64,000 bases of DNA, taken from assembly GCA_025356075.1 (NCBI GenBank), contig JANXUT010000081.1:1-64000 (forward strand). The letters are read 5' to 3'. Each line of letters opens with the position of its first letter. The first letter of the stretch is position 1. Below the pieces are notes generated by a model. The model ran no database searches. It had not been told where the DNA came from and saw only the letters and a list, made by a program, of their open reading frames with translations. Source of the DNA: Pseudomonadota bacterium (GTDB lineage Bacteria > Pseudomonadota > Gammaproteobacteria > Steroidobacterales > Steroidobacteraceae). Positions 45,840 to 55,374 of the stretch are shown one piece after another. A program made the position numbers and the translations under genes.

Positions 45840-46640
45840 ATGGACCTCGACGAGCACGAGACGGACACCTCCTCAGCCCCGAGCCGGCGGCGGGGGGTGT
45901 TCCTGCTGCCGAACCTGCTGACGACGGCGGCGCTCTTTTCGGGCTTCTACGCCATTGTCGCCGCCATCGACGGCAACTTCGACCGGGCCTCCATCGCGAT
46001 CTTCGGCGCGATGCTGTTCGATGGCCTCGACGGCCGGGTCGCGCGCTGGACCCACACCGAGACGAACTTCGGCAAGGAATACGACAGCCTGTCGGACATG
46101 GTCTCGTTCGGGATCGCGCCCGCCATCGTCGTCTACCAGTGGGGCGTCGCGCGCCTCGCCGAGTACAACGCGACGTGGGGCCGCATCGGCTGGCTGGTGA
46201 CGTTCTTCTACGCGGTCGCCGCGGCGCTCAGGCTCGCGCGCTTCAACACCCGCACCGCCGCGGTCGACAAACGCTACTTCGAGGGGCTGCCCTCGCCCTC
46301 GGCGGCGGCGGTACCGGCGGCGTTCATCTGGTGCGCGCACGCCTACGGCCTCGGCGGCCTGAACGGCCTCGTGATCGCCTTCGTCGTGACCGCGGTCGCG
46401 GGCCTCCTCATGGTCAGCCGCTTCTACTACTCGAGCTTCAAGGGCGTGACGCTGACCGGGCGCGTGCGCTTCACCTACGCGATCCTGATACCGCTGACCT
46501 TCGTCGTGATCTTCATGGAGCCACCGGCCGTGCTGCTCGCGCTGTTCGGCGCGTTTGCGCTGTCGGCGCCGAGCGTGTGGCTGTGGCGCCGGCTGCGGCG
46601 TCCCGCCAGCGCGCCGACTCCGCCGCCCGGGGGCGGCTGA
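45840..46640 (+). CDS. pssA: CDP-diacylglycerol-serine O-phosphatidyltransferase
   Basis: Integral membrane enzyme making phosphatidylserine, the precursor of phosphatidylethanolamine; the Bacillus-type CDP-alcohol family. 266 residues with about seven hydrophobic segments, [19 protein letters not shown] at the start, and the catalytic [16 protein letters not shown] with [20 protein letters not shown] (D-x2-DG-x2-AR-x8-G-x3-D-x3-D). The C-terminus is Arg/Pro-rich. ATG at 45840 is preferred over an upstream in-frame GTG that lies in the -35 box. The stop overlaps the next gene by one base. Confidence 0.93.
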   Translation: MDLDEHETDTSSAPSRRRGVFLLPNLLTTAALFSGFYAIVAAIDGNFDRASIAIFGAMLFDGLDGRVARWTHTETNFGKEYDSLSDMVSFGIAPAIVVYQWGVARLAEYNATWGRIGWLVTFFYAVAAALRLARFNTRTAAVDKRYFEGLPSPSAAAVPAAFIWCAHAYGLGGLNGLVIAFVVTAVAGLLMVSRFYYSSFKGVTLTGRVRFTYAILIPLTFVVIFMEPPAVLLALFGAFALSAPSVWLWRRLRRPASAPTPPPGGG

Positions 46641-47353
46641 TGGACGCCCGCCGCGCGGCGATCCTCGACACGCTCGGCGTCGAGCGCTACCGCGCCCGCG
46701 CCGGAGCTCCCGCGGCCGCGGCCGCGGCCGCGGCCGCGGCCGACGGCGCGACGGATGGCGCGGCCACGGGCTCGGCAGATGCGCGCGCAGCGATGGACTG
46801 GGACTCGCTCGCAACGGAAGTCGCGAGCTGCACCCGCTGCTCGCTTGCGGCGACAAGGACGCGGACCGTGTTCGGGGTCGGCGATCGCAGCGCGCGCTGG
46901 TTCGTCGTCGGCGAGGCGCCGGGCGCGGACGAGGACCGGCAGGGCGAGCCGTTCGTCGGCCGCGCGGGCCAGCTCCTCAACTCGATGCTGCGGGGCACCG
47001 GGCTTGCGCGCGAGCAGGTGTACATCGGCAACGTGCTCAAGTGCCGGCCGCCCGGCAACCGCGATCCGACCCCCGCGGAAGTGCGCTGCTGCATGCCGTT
47101 CCTGCACCGGCAGATCGCGCTCGTGAACCCCACGCTCATCCTCTGCGTCGGGCGGATCGCCGCGCAGAACCTGCTCGGAACCGACACGCCGATCGGCAAG
47201 CTCCGCGGCAGCGTGCACACGCTTGCACCCTTCGGCATCCCGGTCGTCGTGACGTACCACCCGGCGTATCTGCTGCGCTCGCCCGGCGAGAAGCGCAAGG
47301 CGTGGGAGGACCTCAAGTTCGCGATGGGGGTGGCGCGTGGCGACCGCGCGTGA
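46640..47353 (+). CDS. Uracil-DNA glycosylase, family 4 (Fe-S)
   Basis: DNA repair enzyme that removes uracil from DNA, 237 residues. A variable N-terminus (about 1-60) includes ten consecutive alanines encoded by a perfect (GCGGCC)5 repeat. The catalytic domain has CTRCSLAATRTRTVFGVGD (two cluster cysteines), VVGEAPGADEDRQGEPFVGR (motif 1), NVLKCRPPGNRDPTPAEV with the later cysteines, and TYHPAYLLR (motif 2). It resembles the domain found in SPO1-type polymerases, but no polymerase domain is present. ATG at 46640 overlaps pssA by one base and rimI starts 17 bases before its end. Confidence 0.92.
   Translation: MDARRAAILDTLGVERYRARAGAPAAAAAAAAAADGATDGAATGSADARAAMDWDSLATEVASCTRCSLAATRTRTVFGVGDRSARWFVVGEAPGADEDRQGEPFVGRAGQLLNSMLRGTGLAREQVYIGNVLKCRPPGNRDPTPAEVRCCMPFLHRQIALVNPTLILCVGRIAAQNLLGTDTPIGKLRGSVHTLAPFGIPVVVTYHPAYLLRSPGEKRKAWEDLKFAMGVARGDRA
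46712..46741 (+). repeat. Perfect (GCGGCC)5 microsatellite inside the UDG gene
   Basis: Five tandem GCGGCC units, in frame, encoding Ala10. Each unit gained or lost changes the protein by two alanines without shifting the frame. Confidence 0.9.
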
Positions 47354-47864
47354 CGATGTCCCGGCGCCGCGCATCACGCACCGGCGCATGGTCGAGGCGG
47401 ACCTCTCGGCGGTCATCGACATCGAGAGCGCCGCGTACATGTTCCCGTGGAGCCTCGGAATCTTCCGCGATTGCCTCAGGGTCGGCTACACCTGCCGGGT
47501 CCTCGCGGCGGGCGAGGACATCGGCGGCTACGGCATCATGTCGATGGGCGCGGGCGAGGCGCACATCCTGAACGTCTGCGTGCGCGCCGACCTGCGCGGG
47601 CAGGGCACGGGCCGCCGGCTCATCACCTGGCTCCTCGATGAGTCGAGGAACGCCGGCCACGGCTGGGCGTTCCTCGAGGTCCGGCCCTCGAACCGCCCCG
47701 CGATCCTCCTGTACGAATCACTCCGCTTCGCCCCCGTCGGCATCCGCCACGGCTACTACCAGGCGGTCGGCGGGCGCGAGGATGCGATCGTCTACCGCCT
47801 CGATCTCGATGCCTGGGGCGAGGCGCGCGAGCGGGCCCTCAACGCCCAGCGCCGGGGCCGGTAA
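47337..47864 (+). CDS. rimI: Ribosomal protein S18 alanine N-acetyltransferase
   Basis: GNAT acetyltransferase of 175 residues that acetylates the N-terminus of ribosomal protein S18. Seen: [19 protein letters not shown] (the RimI-type YxFPW), [20 protein letters not shown] (acetyl-CoA pyrophosphate loop), [29 protein letters not shown] and [13 protein letters not shown] at 47337 overlaps the UDG gene by 17 bases; the conserved fold starts about 12 residues in, so a slightly later start is possible. In many gammaproteobacteria rimI likewise sits near tsaB or a UDG gene. Confidence 0.9.
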   Translation: MATARDDVPAPRITHRRMVEADLSAVIDIESAAYMFPWSLGIFRDCLRVGYTCRVLAAGEDIGGYGIMSMGAGEAHILNVCVRADLRGQGTGRRLITWLLDESRNAGHGWAFLEVRPSNRPAILLYESLRFAPVGIRHGYYQAVGGREDAIVYRLDLDAWGEARERALNAQRRGR

Positions 47865-47904
47865 CCCGCTACCATTTGCGCCCCCTCGAGGCCGTAGCGC
47901 TCCC

Positions 47905-49506
<1,602 letters not shown>

Positions 49507-49641
49507 GGCGGCGCGGCCGAGCCATTTGGTGCGCTGCAACGCGCGCGCCGCGCGGCCGCAATCCCGAAGCGGCTTGTCTTCGCGCCCCGCGATCACGGAT
49601 CATGCGGGCGACTTCAAGAAAAATCCGACGGGAGTAGCTGC

Positions 49642-50382
49642 ATGACCAAGCGAGTCGCATACGTCACCGGTGGCATGGGCGGGATCGGCTCGGCGATCAC
49701 GACGCGCCTCTGCCAGGACGGACTCACCGTCGTCGCCGGCTGCGGCCCGGGCTCGACGCGCAAGGACCGCTGGCTCGGCGAGATGCGCGCGCGCGGCTTT
49801 GACGTGCACGCCTCCGAGGGCAACGTCAGCGACTGGGAGTCGACCCGCGCGGCCTTCGAGAAGGTGCGCAACGAGATCGGTCCCGTCGACATCCTCGTCA
49901 ACAACGCCGGCATCACCCGCGACGGGACGTTCCGCAAGATGTCGCTCGAGGACTGGAACGCGGTCATCGAGACGAACCTCAACTGCCTCTTCAACGTCAC
50001 CAAGCAGGTCATCGACGGCATGCTCGATCGCGGCTGGGGCCGCATCGTCAACATCTCCTCGGTAAACGGCCAGAAGGGCCAGTTCGGCCAGGTGAACTAT
50101 TCGACCGCCAAGGCCGGCATCCACGGCTTCACGATGGCGCTCGCGCAGGAAGTGGCGAGCAAGGGCGTGACCGTCAACACCGTCTCGCCCGGCTACATCG
50201 GTACCGACATGGTCCGCGCGATGCGCCCCGATGCGCTCGAGCGCATCGTCGCGACGATCCCGGTGAAGCGGCTCGGCACGCCCGATGAGATCGGCTCGAT
50301 CGTCGCCTGGCTCGCCTCCCCCGAATCCGCCTTCGCGACCGGCGCCGACTTCTCGCTGAACGGCGGCCTGCACATGGGCTGA
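49642..50382 (+). CDS. phaB: Acetoacetyl-CoA reductase
   Basis: Short-chain dehydrogenase of 246 residues that reduces acetoacetyl-CoA to (R)-3-hydroxybutyryl-CoA with NADPH, for polyhydroxybutyrate. It is very close to the Cupriavidus-type PhaB: AYVTGGMGGIGSAI (cofactor loop), VVAGCGPGSTRK, NNAGITRDGTFRKM, NISSVNGQKGQFGQVNYS, YSTAKAG (YxxxK), VNTVSPGYIGTDMV, and FSLNGGLHMG at the C-terminus. ATG at 49642 follows GGGAG. It stands alone between prfC and a convergent membrane protein; no phaC or phaA is in the window, so synthase and thiolase must lie elsewhere. Confidence 0.93.
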   Translation: MTKRVAYVTGGMGGIGSAITTRLCQDGLTVVAGCGPGSTRKDRWLGEMRARGFDVHASEGNVSDWESTRAAFEKVRNEIGPVDILVNNAGITRDGTFRKMSLEDWNAVIETNLNCLFNVTKQVIDGMLDRGWGRIVNISSVNGQKGQFGQVNYSTAKAGIHGFTMALAQEVASKGVTVNTVSPGYIGTDMVRAMRPDALERIVATIPVKRLGTPDEIGSIVAWLASPESAFATGADFSLNGGLHMG

Positions 50383-50425
50383 GTCCGGCGGCGGAGGGGC
50401 CGCGGCCCGGCCGCGCGATCCTTCG

Positions 50426-50483
50426 GCGTCGGTCACGCCGCGCTCGCAAGTCTTGCTGCCCGCCGAGCGCGGGGCGCCGACGC
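50426..50483. terminator. Nested hairpin between convergent genes
   Basis: In the 132-base gap between phaB and the convergent membrane-protein gene, an outer 7-pair stem (GCGTCGG 50426-50432 with CCGACGC 50477-50483) encloses a 9-pair stem (CCGCGCTCG 50438-50446 with CGAGCGCGG 50464-50472) around a 17-base loop. A separate perfect 12-base palindrome lies at 50397-50408. There is no T-tract; a bidirectional terminator is the simplest reading. Confidence 0.42.
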
Positions 50484-50514
50484 GGCGGTTGAGGGATTCA
50501 GCGAGCCGCCGGGT

Positions 50515-51216
50515 TCACTCCACGAGCTGCGCGACGAATTCGGTCCAGGCCGGCTTCGCGATCATCACAAGCGCCGCGCCGTTGCTGAGCACGACGAGCG
50601 CGGCACCCCAGCCGAAGGCGGGGTGCAGCCGCCGCTGCACGAGCGTGTCGATTGCGACCGGCACCAGCACCATCAGCAGGCAGGCAATGACCGCGACGAC
50701 GTCGTCGTCGACGAGTCGCGCGAGCGGCGGCCCGAGCAGGCTGAGCGCGGCGAGCGTCATCAGCCGCTTGTGGATATCGGTGCGACGGCGCCAGATGAGC
50801 GCGGTAGCGACCAGGATCACGAACACCCCGAGTACGACCGCGTCGAAGCCGGCGACCGCCGCCGCGATGGGGAGGACGTCGGGGTCGTCGAGCGACCGAA
50901 TGACGAACTGGCGCGCCGTCGCGAGCCCGAGCGGTACGAGAACGAGCGCAAGCGCGGCGCCCGCGACACCGAGCACGCGGTGCAGGTCGGCCCTGCCGGC
51001 CCGGATCAACGCGGCCTGGACGACGTACAGCACGAACCACAGCGTCATGACCGAGCCGTGCAGGTGCAGCAGCAGCGGCAGCGACGGGGCGCCGAACAGG
51101 GCCTTCAGGTAGTAGGAGCGCGAAAACCCGACCAGCACGACGCCGAGCGCAAGCGCGCTCATCCCGGCGTACAGCCGCCGGTCGAAACTCGCGCAGATGG
51201 ACCTCGACCCGCCCAT
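50515..51216 (-). CDS. Conserved multi-pass membrane protein of unknown function
   Basis: A 233-residue protein with about seven hydrophobic segments. I do not recognise a named family with certainty; it resembles DUF2306-like proteins. Notable are LLHLHGSVMTLWFVLYVVQA followed by RAGRADLHRVLGVAG (a recurring HxH and LHRxLG pattern) and WRRRTDIHKRLMTLAALSLL, whose histidines could bind heme or metal. ATG at 51216 is well supported by AAGGAGG seven bases upstream. It is monocistronic, convergent with phaB, and preceded by TAGAAT (minus strand, 51261-51256), which may be its -10 box. Confidence 0.72.
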   Translation of the reverse strand: MGGSRSICASFDRRLYAGMSALALGVVLVGFSRSYYLKALFGAPSLPLLLHLHGSVMTLWFVLYVVQAALIRAGRADLHRVLGVAGAALALVLVPLGLATARQFVIRSLDDPDVLPIAAAVAGFDAVVLGVFVILVATALIWRRRTDIHKRLMTLAALSLLGPPLARLVDDDVVAVIACLLMVLVPVAIDTLVQRRLHPAFGWGAALVVLSNGAALVMIAKPAWTEFVAQLVE

Positions 51217-51223
51217 GCATGAG

Positions 51224-51230
51224 CCTCCTT
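51224..51230 (-). promoter_or_regulatory. Strong ribosome-binding site of the 50515-51216 gene
   Basis: AAGGAGG, complementary to the 16S rRNA 3' end, lies seven bases before the in-frame ATG at 51216. An out-of-frame ATG four bases upstream of it is ruled out by the reading frame. Confidence 0.7.
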
Positions 51231-51422
51231 CGCCGTGCAAGCCCGCGGCAGGCCGATTCTAGCTCCGGCCCGCTTGGTTAGCGCCGGGGCTCGAGGTCGC
51301 CGGCTGCGGGCGCCGGTGGCATCGGCGAACGGCTGCGCGAGTGCCTGTCTCGGGGCGACGGCCGCGCGAGGGCTGCGCACGCGGGGTTGTCGGTCGATCG
51401 CGATGCGTCGCCGTCGCCCGGG

Positions 51423-53432
51423 TCATCCGGAGGAGGCGCGGACCTCGGGCGAGCGGATGAACTCGCGCGCGAGGGCGAGGAACTCGGCGCGTTCGCGGGC
51501 GGTGGCGCCCGGCAGGTAGCGCAGCGCCACGTAGGCCTCGACCAGCGCGCCGAAGCGCGGCGCGAGCACGGGCTTCAGGCGCGCCACCCGCCGCCCGAAA
51601 TCAACCGGCCCCTCGGCCTGCCCCCGCGCAAGGCCGAGCGCCGCGAGCCGCGCGCACGCGGCGAGCCAGGCGCCCTGCACCGCATCGCCGCGCTTCGGCC
51701 GGAGCTCCCATGCGAGCCAGCCGGCGAGCGCGAGCGCGGCGAGCGCGAAGCCTGCACCGAGCGCGATCGCAAGCCCCGCCCAGCCGGCGGAGCCAAGCCC
51801 GAGCGCCGCGAGCAGCCGCGCCTGCCGCTCGGGATTGAAGCTGACGATGCCCTCGTACCAGGCGGTGCGCGCCGCATCGAGCGCCGACCCGAGTTTCCGG
51901 ATCCAGCCGTAGTCGGGCTCGTACCAGGGCGCGGCGGCTTGCGCGCGTTCGCTCGGCGAGAGGCTGCCGTTCCTGACGCGCTCGGGCGCCACCGCCGCCG
52001 TCGGGTCGACGCGCACCCAGCCGCGGCCCTCGAGCCAGACCTCGTTCCAGGCGTGCGCGTGCGACTGGCGCACGAGGAGGTAGCCGCCGTAGCTGTTGAA
52101 GTCGCCGCCCTGGTAGCCGATGACGACGCGGGCCGGTATCCCGGCCGCGCGCATCAGCACCGCGAACGCCGAGGCGTAGTGCTCGCAGAACCCCTCGCGC
52201 GTACCGAACAGGAACTCATCGACCGGCTCCGCCCCGAGCGTCGGCGGCTCGAGGGTGTAGGCGAAGGGCGCCTGGCGGAAGAGGTCGAGTACGCGCTCGA
52301 TGAGCGCGGCGTCGGCGGAATTGCCGGCACGCAGCGCCAAGGCGTAGGCGACCGCGCGCGGCGCGCGGCCGGGCGGGAGCGCGAGGTCGCGGTAGCGAAG
52401 GTCGCGCGGCAGCGAGGAGGGCATCACGCTCGCCGCCGGAACTGAGCGGAGCGAGTAGCTCAAGCGGGCGGTCACGGGCCGGCGCTCGAGGATGGTCCGG
52501 TCGAAGTACACAAGCTGGGTCGCGCGGCCGCGCGCGGCGAGCTCGGCGGGCCACGTCGTTACCGTGTCGAGGCCGGGCAGCCACTCGCGCTCGGTCGGCT
52601 CGAGCGCGATCCGGTAGGCGAACTCAGGCCCCCGCGGCACGATCTCGGGCGCGCGCGTGTCGGCGAAGGTGCTCTGGCGATGCCAGCCGCGACCGTCGAA
52701 CTCCTCGAGCACGAGCATGCGGAAGTAGCGCGCCTCCGCCGCCGGCAGCGCGCCCTCGAACCAGACCCGGAATGCCGGGTCGTCCGAGCGCGACAGCTCC
52801 GCGACGTCCCCCGGGCTCATCGAGTCGCTGATGCCGGTCGTGTGAGCGGCGGCGCGCGCCGGCACCGCCCAGAACCGGCCCTCGATCCTCGGCACGAACA
52901 GGAACAGCACCGCCGCGAGCGGCAGGCCGAGGAGGAGCGTGCGCGCCGCGAGGTGGAAGGGCCTCACGGGCGTGTTGGCCTCGGCGGGGCGATGCACGCG
53001 CGCGAGCGCCGCGGTCAGGAGCCAGGCGACGAGGAGCGTGTAGGCGAGGCGCCCGAACGATTCCTGGTAGAGGAGGGTCGCAAGGCAGAGGAAGTAGCCG
53101 ATGAAGACGAGCACCGCGTGGTCGCGCGGCAGGCGAGTCTCGGTGAGCTTGAGCGCGGCCATGACCGCCAAGAGCGCGGTGCCCGCGTCGAGCCCGTTGA
53201 AGGTGCGATAGCCCGCGAGGATCGCGAGCGTCGCGGCGAGTGCGACGGCGAGCTTCACCACCCGCGGCGGCAGCGCCCAGCCGCGGTGTTCGGCGGCGAG
53301 CCGCCAGGCGATCGCTCCGGCGACGGCCGCGCTCACCCACGGCGGGAAGTGGCTGACGTGCGGCAGGAGCGCGAGGCCAAGCGCGCCGCAGGTGACGAGG
53401 AGCCGGACGAACGCGGGCGCGAGCCGGCTCAT
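51423..53432 (-). CDS. TgpA-like transglutaminase membrane protein
   Basis: A 669-residue protein related to the periplasmic transglutaminase-like TgpA. The N-terminal third has about six membrane segments. A large periplasmic domain contains the Cys-His-Asp triad region: REGFCEHYASAFAVLMRAAG (Cys), RVVIGYQGGDFNSYGGYLLV, SHAHAWNEVWLEGRGWVRVD (His, Asp). A last membrane segment (about 560-585) and a DUF4129-like cytoplasmic tail follow. ATG at 53432 overlaps the DUF58 gene by four bases; the longer open frame runs through it. It is last in the moxR-DUF58-TgpA module, which in Pseudomonas is linked to envelope maturation. Confidence 0.9.
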   Translation of the reverse strand: MSRLAPAFVRLLVTCGALGLALLPHVSHFPPWVSAAVAGAIAWRLAAEHRGWALPPRVVKLAVALAATLAILAGYRTFNGLDAGTALLAVMAALKLTETRLPRDHAVLVFIGYFLCLATLLYQESFGRLAYTLLVAWLLTAALARVHRPAEANTPVRPFHLAARTLLLGLPLAAVLFLFVPRIEGRFWAVPARAAAHTTGISDSMSPGDVAELSRSDDPAFRVWFEGALPAAEARYFRMLVLEEFDGRGWHRQSTFADTRAPEIVPRGPEFAYRIALEPTEREWLPGLDTVTTWPAELAARGRATQLVYFDRTILERRPVTARLSYSLRSVPAASVMPSSLPRDLRYRDLALPPGRAPRAVAYALALRAGNSADAALIERVLDLFRQAPFAYTLEPPTLGAEPVDEFLFGTREGFCEHYASAFAVLMRAAGIPARVVIGYQGGDFNSYGGYLLVRQSHAHAWNEVWLEGRGWVRVDPTAAVAPERVRNGSLSPSERAQAAAPWYEPDYGWIRKLGSALDAARTAWYEGIVSFNPERQARLLAALGLGSAGWAGLAIALGAGFALAALALAGWLAWELRPKRGDAVQGAWLAACARLAALGLARGQAEGPVDFGRRVARLKPVLAPRFGALVEAYVALRYLPGATARERAEFLALAREFIRSPEVRASSG

Positions 53433-54430
53433 GCGCCGAGCCTGAACGTCGCAAGCTGCGCGAGGCAGCGGTTGCGGTGTGCGAGCCCGGCACCCGGCGG
53501 CACCTCGCTCGCCTCGAGCCGCACGCCGTAGCGATCGCCGCGCTCCTCCGCATCGACCACCCAGCGCGCGAGCCGCTCGAGCCGCGCCTCGAGGTTCGCG
53601 CCGGGCGTCGAGGCGAGGTCGAGCACGATCGGCGCCCGCGCGGCGCCGACGAACTCCTTCACGACCATCTCGCCGCCGCGCGCCCACGCCTTCCACGCGA
53701 TGCGCCGCGGCGGGTCGCCGGGCCGAAATGCCCGCAGGCCCGCGAAGTCCTCCTCGCCACGCGCGCGGCCGTCGTGCGCTGAGCCCGACTCGGTCTCCGG
53801 CGGCGGCCCCTCGCGATCGCGCGGCGCTGGGCGCGGGTACACGAGGCAGTCGATCGCCGGGTGGATCCAGGTCCACGCCGTGAAGAGTCCGAGCGGGAAT
53901 GTCGACTCGACTTTCAGTCGCTCGAGGCGGATGCGGCCGCGGCGCTCGGTCGCCACCTGCACGTGCGCAGTCGCCGTCGCGCCGTCCGCGACGCTGACGG
54001 GCGAGGCTGCATGCGCAGAGTGCGTCGCGGACTTCAAGAGGAGGTCGGTGCGCGCATAGGGCGCGGTGAGCGCGAAGCTGAACTCGGCGGCCTCGCCCGC
54101 GTAGGGCGCACGCGTGCCGGCAGGCGCAACGGTGAGCCCGGCGAGGTTCCGGTGGCACTGGTGCATCGCGACCCAGCCGGCGGCGGCGAGCAGGAAGGTG
54201 AGCGCGAGCGCGAGGTTGTTGCCGTAGTTGAGGCCGCCGAGCAGCATCGCGAAGAGCATCGCGGCGAAGGCAAGGCCGAGCCCGGTCGGCAGGATGTAGA
54301 CGCGCCGGCGCGAGATCGTGACGGCGCCCAAGTCCGCGCCATGCCGGCGGCGCGACCAGGCGACGACACGCTCGCCGAGCGCGTGCTGCAACGCCCGGAG
54401 TCGCCGACGCGCTGCGCCTGCGTTACTCAC
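53429..54430 (-). CDS. DUF58 domain protein
   Basis: A 333-residue membrane-anchored protein with two hydrophobic segments (about 45-65 and 70-90), a beta-sandwich part, and the DUF58 signature RGEEDFAGLRAFRPGDPPRR followed by IAWKAWARGGEMVVKEF. DUF58 proteins resemble a von Willebrand A fold and partner with MoxR ATPases. GTG at 54430 lies eight bases after the moxR stop, and the stop overlaps the transglutaminase gene. Molecular role unknown; probably a client or adaptor of MoxR at the membrane. Confidence 0.9.
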   Translation of the reverse strand: MSNAGAARRRLRALQHALGERVVAWSRRRHGADLGAVTISRRRVYILPTGLGLAFAAMLFAMLLGGLNYGNNLALALTFLLAAAGWVAMHQCHRNLAGLTVAPAGTRAPYAGEAAEFSFALTAPYARTDLLLKSATHSAHAASPVSVADGATATAHVQVATERRGRIRLERLKVESTFPLGLFTAWTWIHPAIDCLVYPRPAPRDREGPPPETESGSAHDGRARGEEDFAGLRAFRPGDPPRRIAWKAWARGGEMVVKEFVGAARAPIVLDLASTPGANLEARLERLARWVVDAEERGDRYGVRLEASEVPPGAGLAHRNRCLAQLATFRLGA

Positions 54431-54438
54431 GCGTCAGC

Positions 54439-55374
54439 TCAAGGCACCGCGACCGCAGCGAGCAGGAGCTCATCGAGATCGGCATCGGCGCTGCCATCGA
54501 CCGCGGCGCGGCGTTGCAGCCGATGGCCCGCCACCGCGCGCACGACCGCCTGCACGTCCTCGGGCAGCACACCCGCGCGCCCGTGCAGGAGCGCCCAGGC
54601 CTGCGCCGCCCGCAACAGCGCGATCGCCGCACGCGGCGAGAGCCCGGCGTCGAAGTGGCCGGACGCACGGCTGTGCTCGACGAGCGCCTGGACGTAGTCG
54701 AGCAGCGGCTCGGCGACGTGTACCGGCGCGACGTACTGCTGCAGCTGCGCCAGCGCGCTCGCGGGAAGCTGCGGCTTAAGTTCGGCGAGCAGGCCGCGCC
54801 GGTCGCGCCCGCGCAGGAGCTCGCGCTCGAGCGCAGCAGCGGGATAGCCAAGCTCGATCCGCATCAGGAAGCGGTCGAGCTGGGATTCGGGCAGCGGGTA
54901 AGTGCCGAGCTGGTAGCTCGGGTTCTGCGTCGCGACGACGAAGAAGGGATCGGGGAGCGCGTGCGTCTGGCCATCGACCGTCACCTGCCGCTCCTCCATC
55001 GCCTCGAGGAGCGCGCTCTGCGCCTTCGGCGTCGCGCGGTTGACCTCATCGGCGAGCAGCAGCTGCGTGAACACCGGTCCCTTGTGGAACTCGAAGCGGC
55101 CGTGCTCGCGATCGTAGACGGAGACGCCGAGGACGTCCGCCGGCAAGAGGTCGCTCGTGAACTGGATGCGCTGGTAGCTCAAGCCGAGCACCCGCGCGAG
55201 CGCCTGGGCGAGCGTCGTCTTGCCGACGCCCGGCAGGTCCTCGATGAGGAGGTGGCCGCGCGCCAGGAGGCAGCTGACGGCGAGCCGCACCTGCCGGTCC
55301 TTGCCGAGCACGATGGAGTTGAGCGCCGCGACGACGGGCTCGAGCGCGCGCCTCGCCTCGGCGCCGTGGCTCAC
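54439..55374 (-). CDS. MoxR-family AAA+ ATPase
   Basis: Chaperone-like AAA+ ATPase of 311 residues. Seen: [20 protein letters not shown], Walker [14 protein letters not shown], Walker [21 protein letters not shown], sensor 1 [19 protein letters not shown], the arginine-finger region [10 protein letters not shown], and sensor 2 [22 protein letters not shown] at 55374 overlaps the valS stop by four bases. Gene order moxR-DUF58-transglutaminase is conserved; attachment to the end of the pepA-holC-valS operon couples it to housekeeping transcription. Confidence 0.93.
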   Translation of the reverse strand: MSHGAEARRALEPVVAALNSIVLGKDRQVRLAVSCLLARGHLLIEDLPGVGKTTLAQALARVLGLSYQRIQFTSDLLPADVLGVSVYDREHGRFEFHKGPVFTQLLLADEVNRATPKAQSALLEAMEERQVTVDGQTHALPDPFFVVATQNPSYQLGTYPLPESQLDRFLMRIELGYPAAALERELLRGRDRRGLLAELKPQLPASALAQLQQYVAPVHVAEPLLDYVQALVEHSRASGHFDAGLSPRAAIALLRAAQAWALLHGRAGVLPEDVQAVVRAVAGHRLQRRAAVDGSADADLDELLLAAVAVP

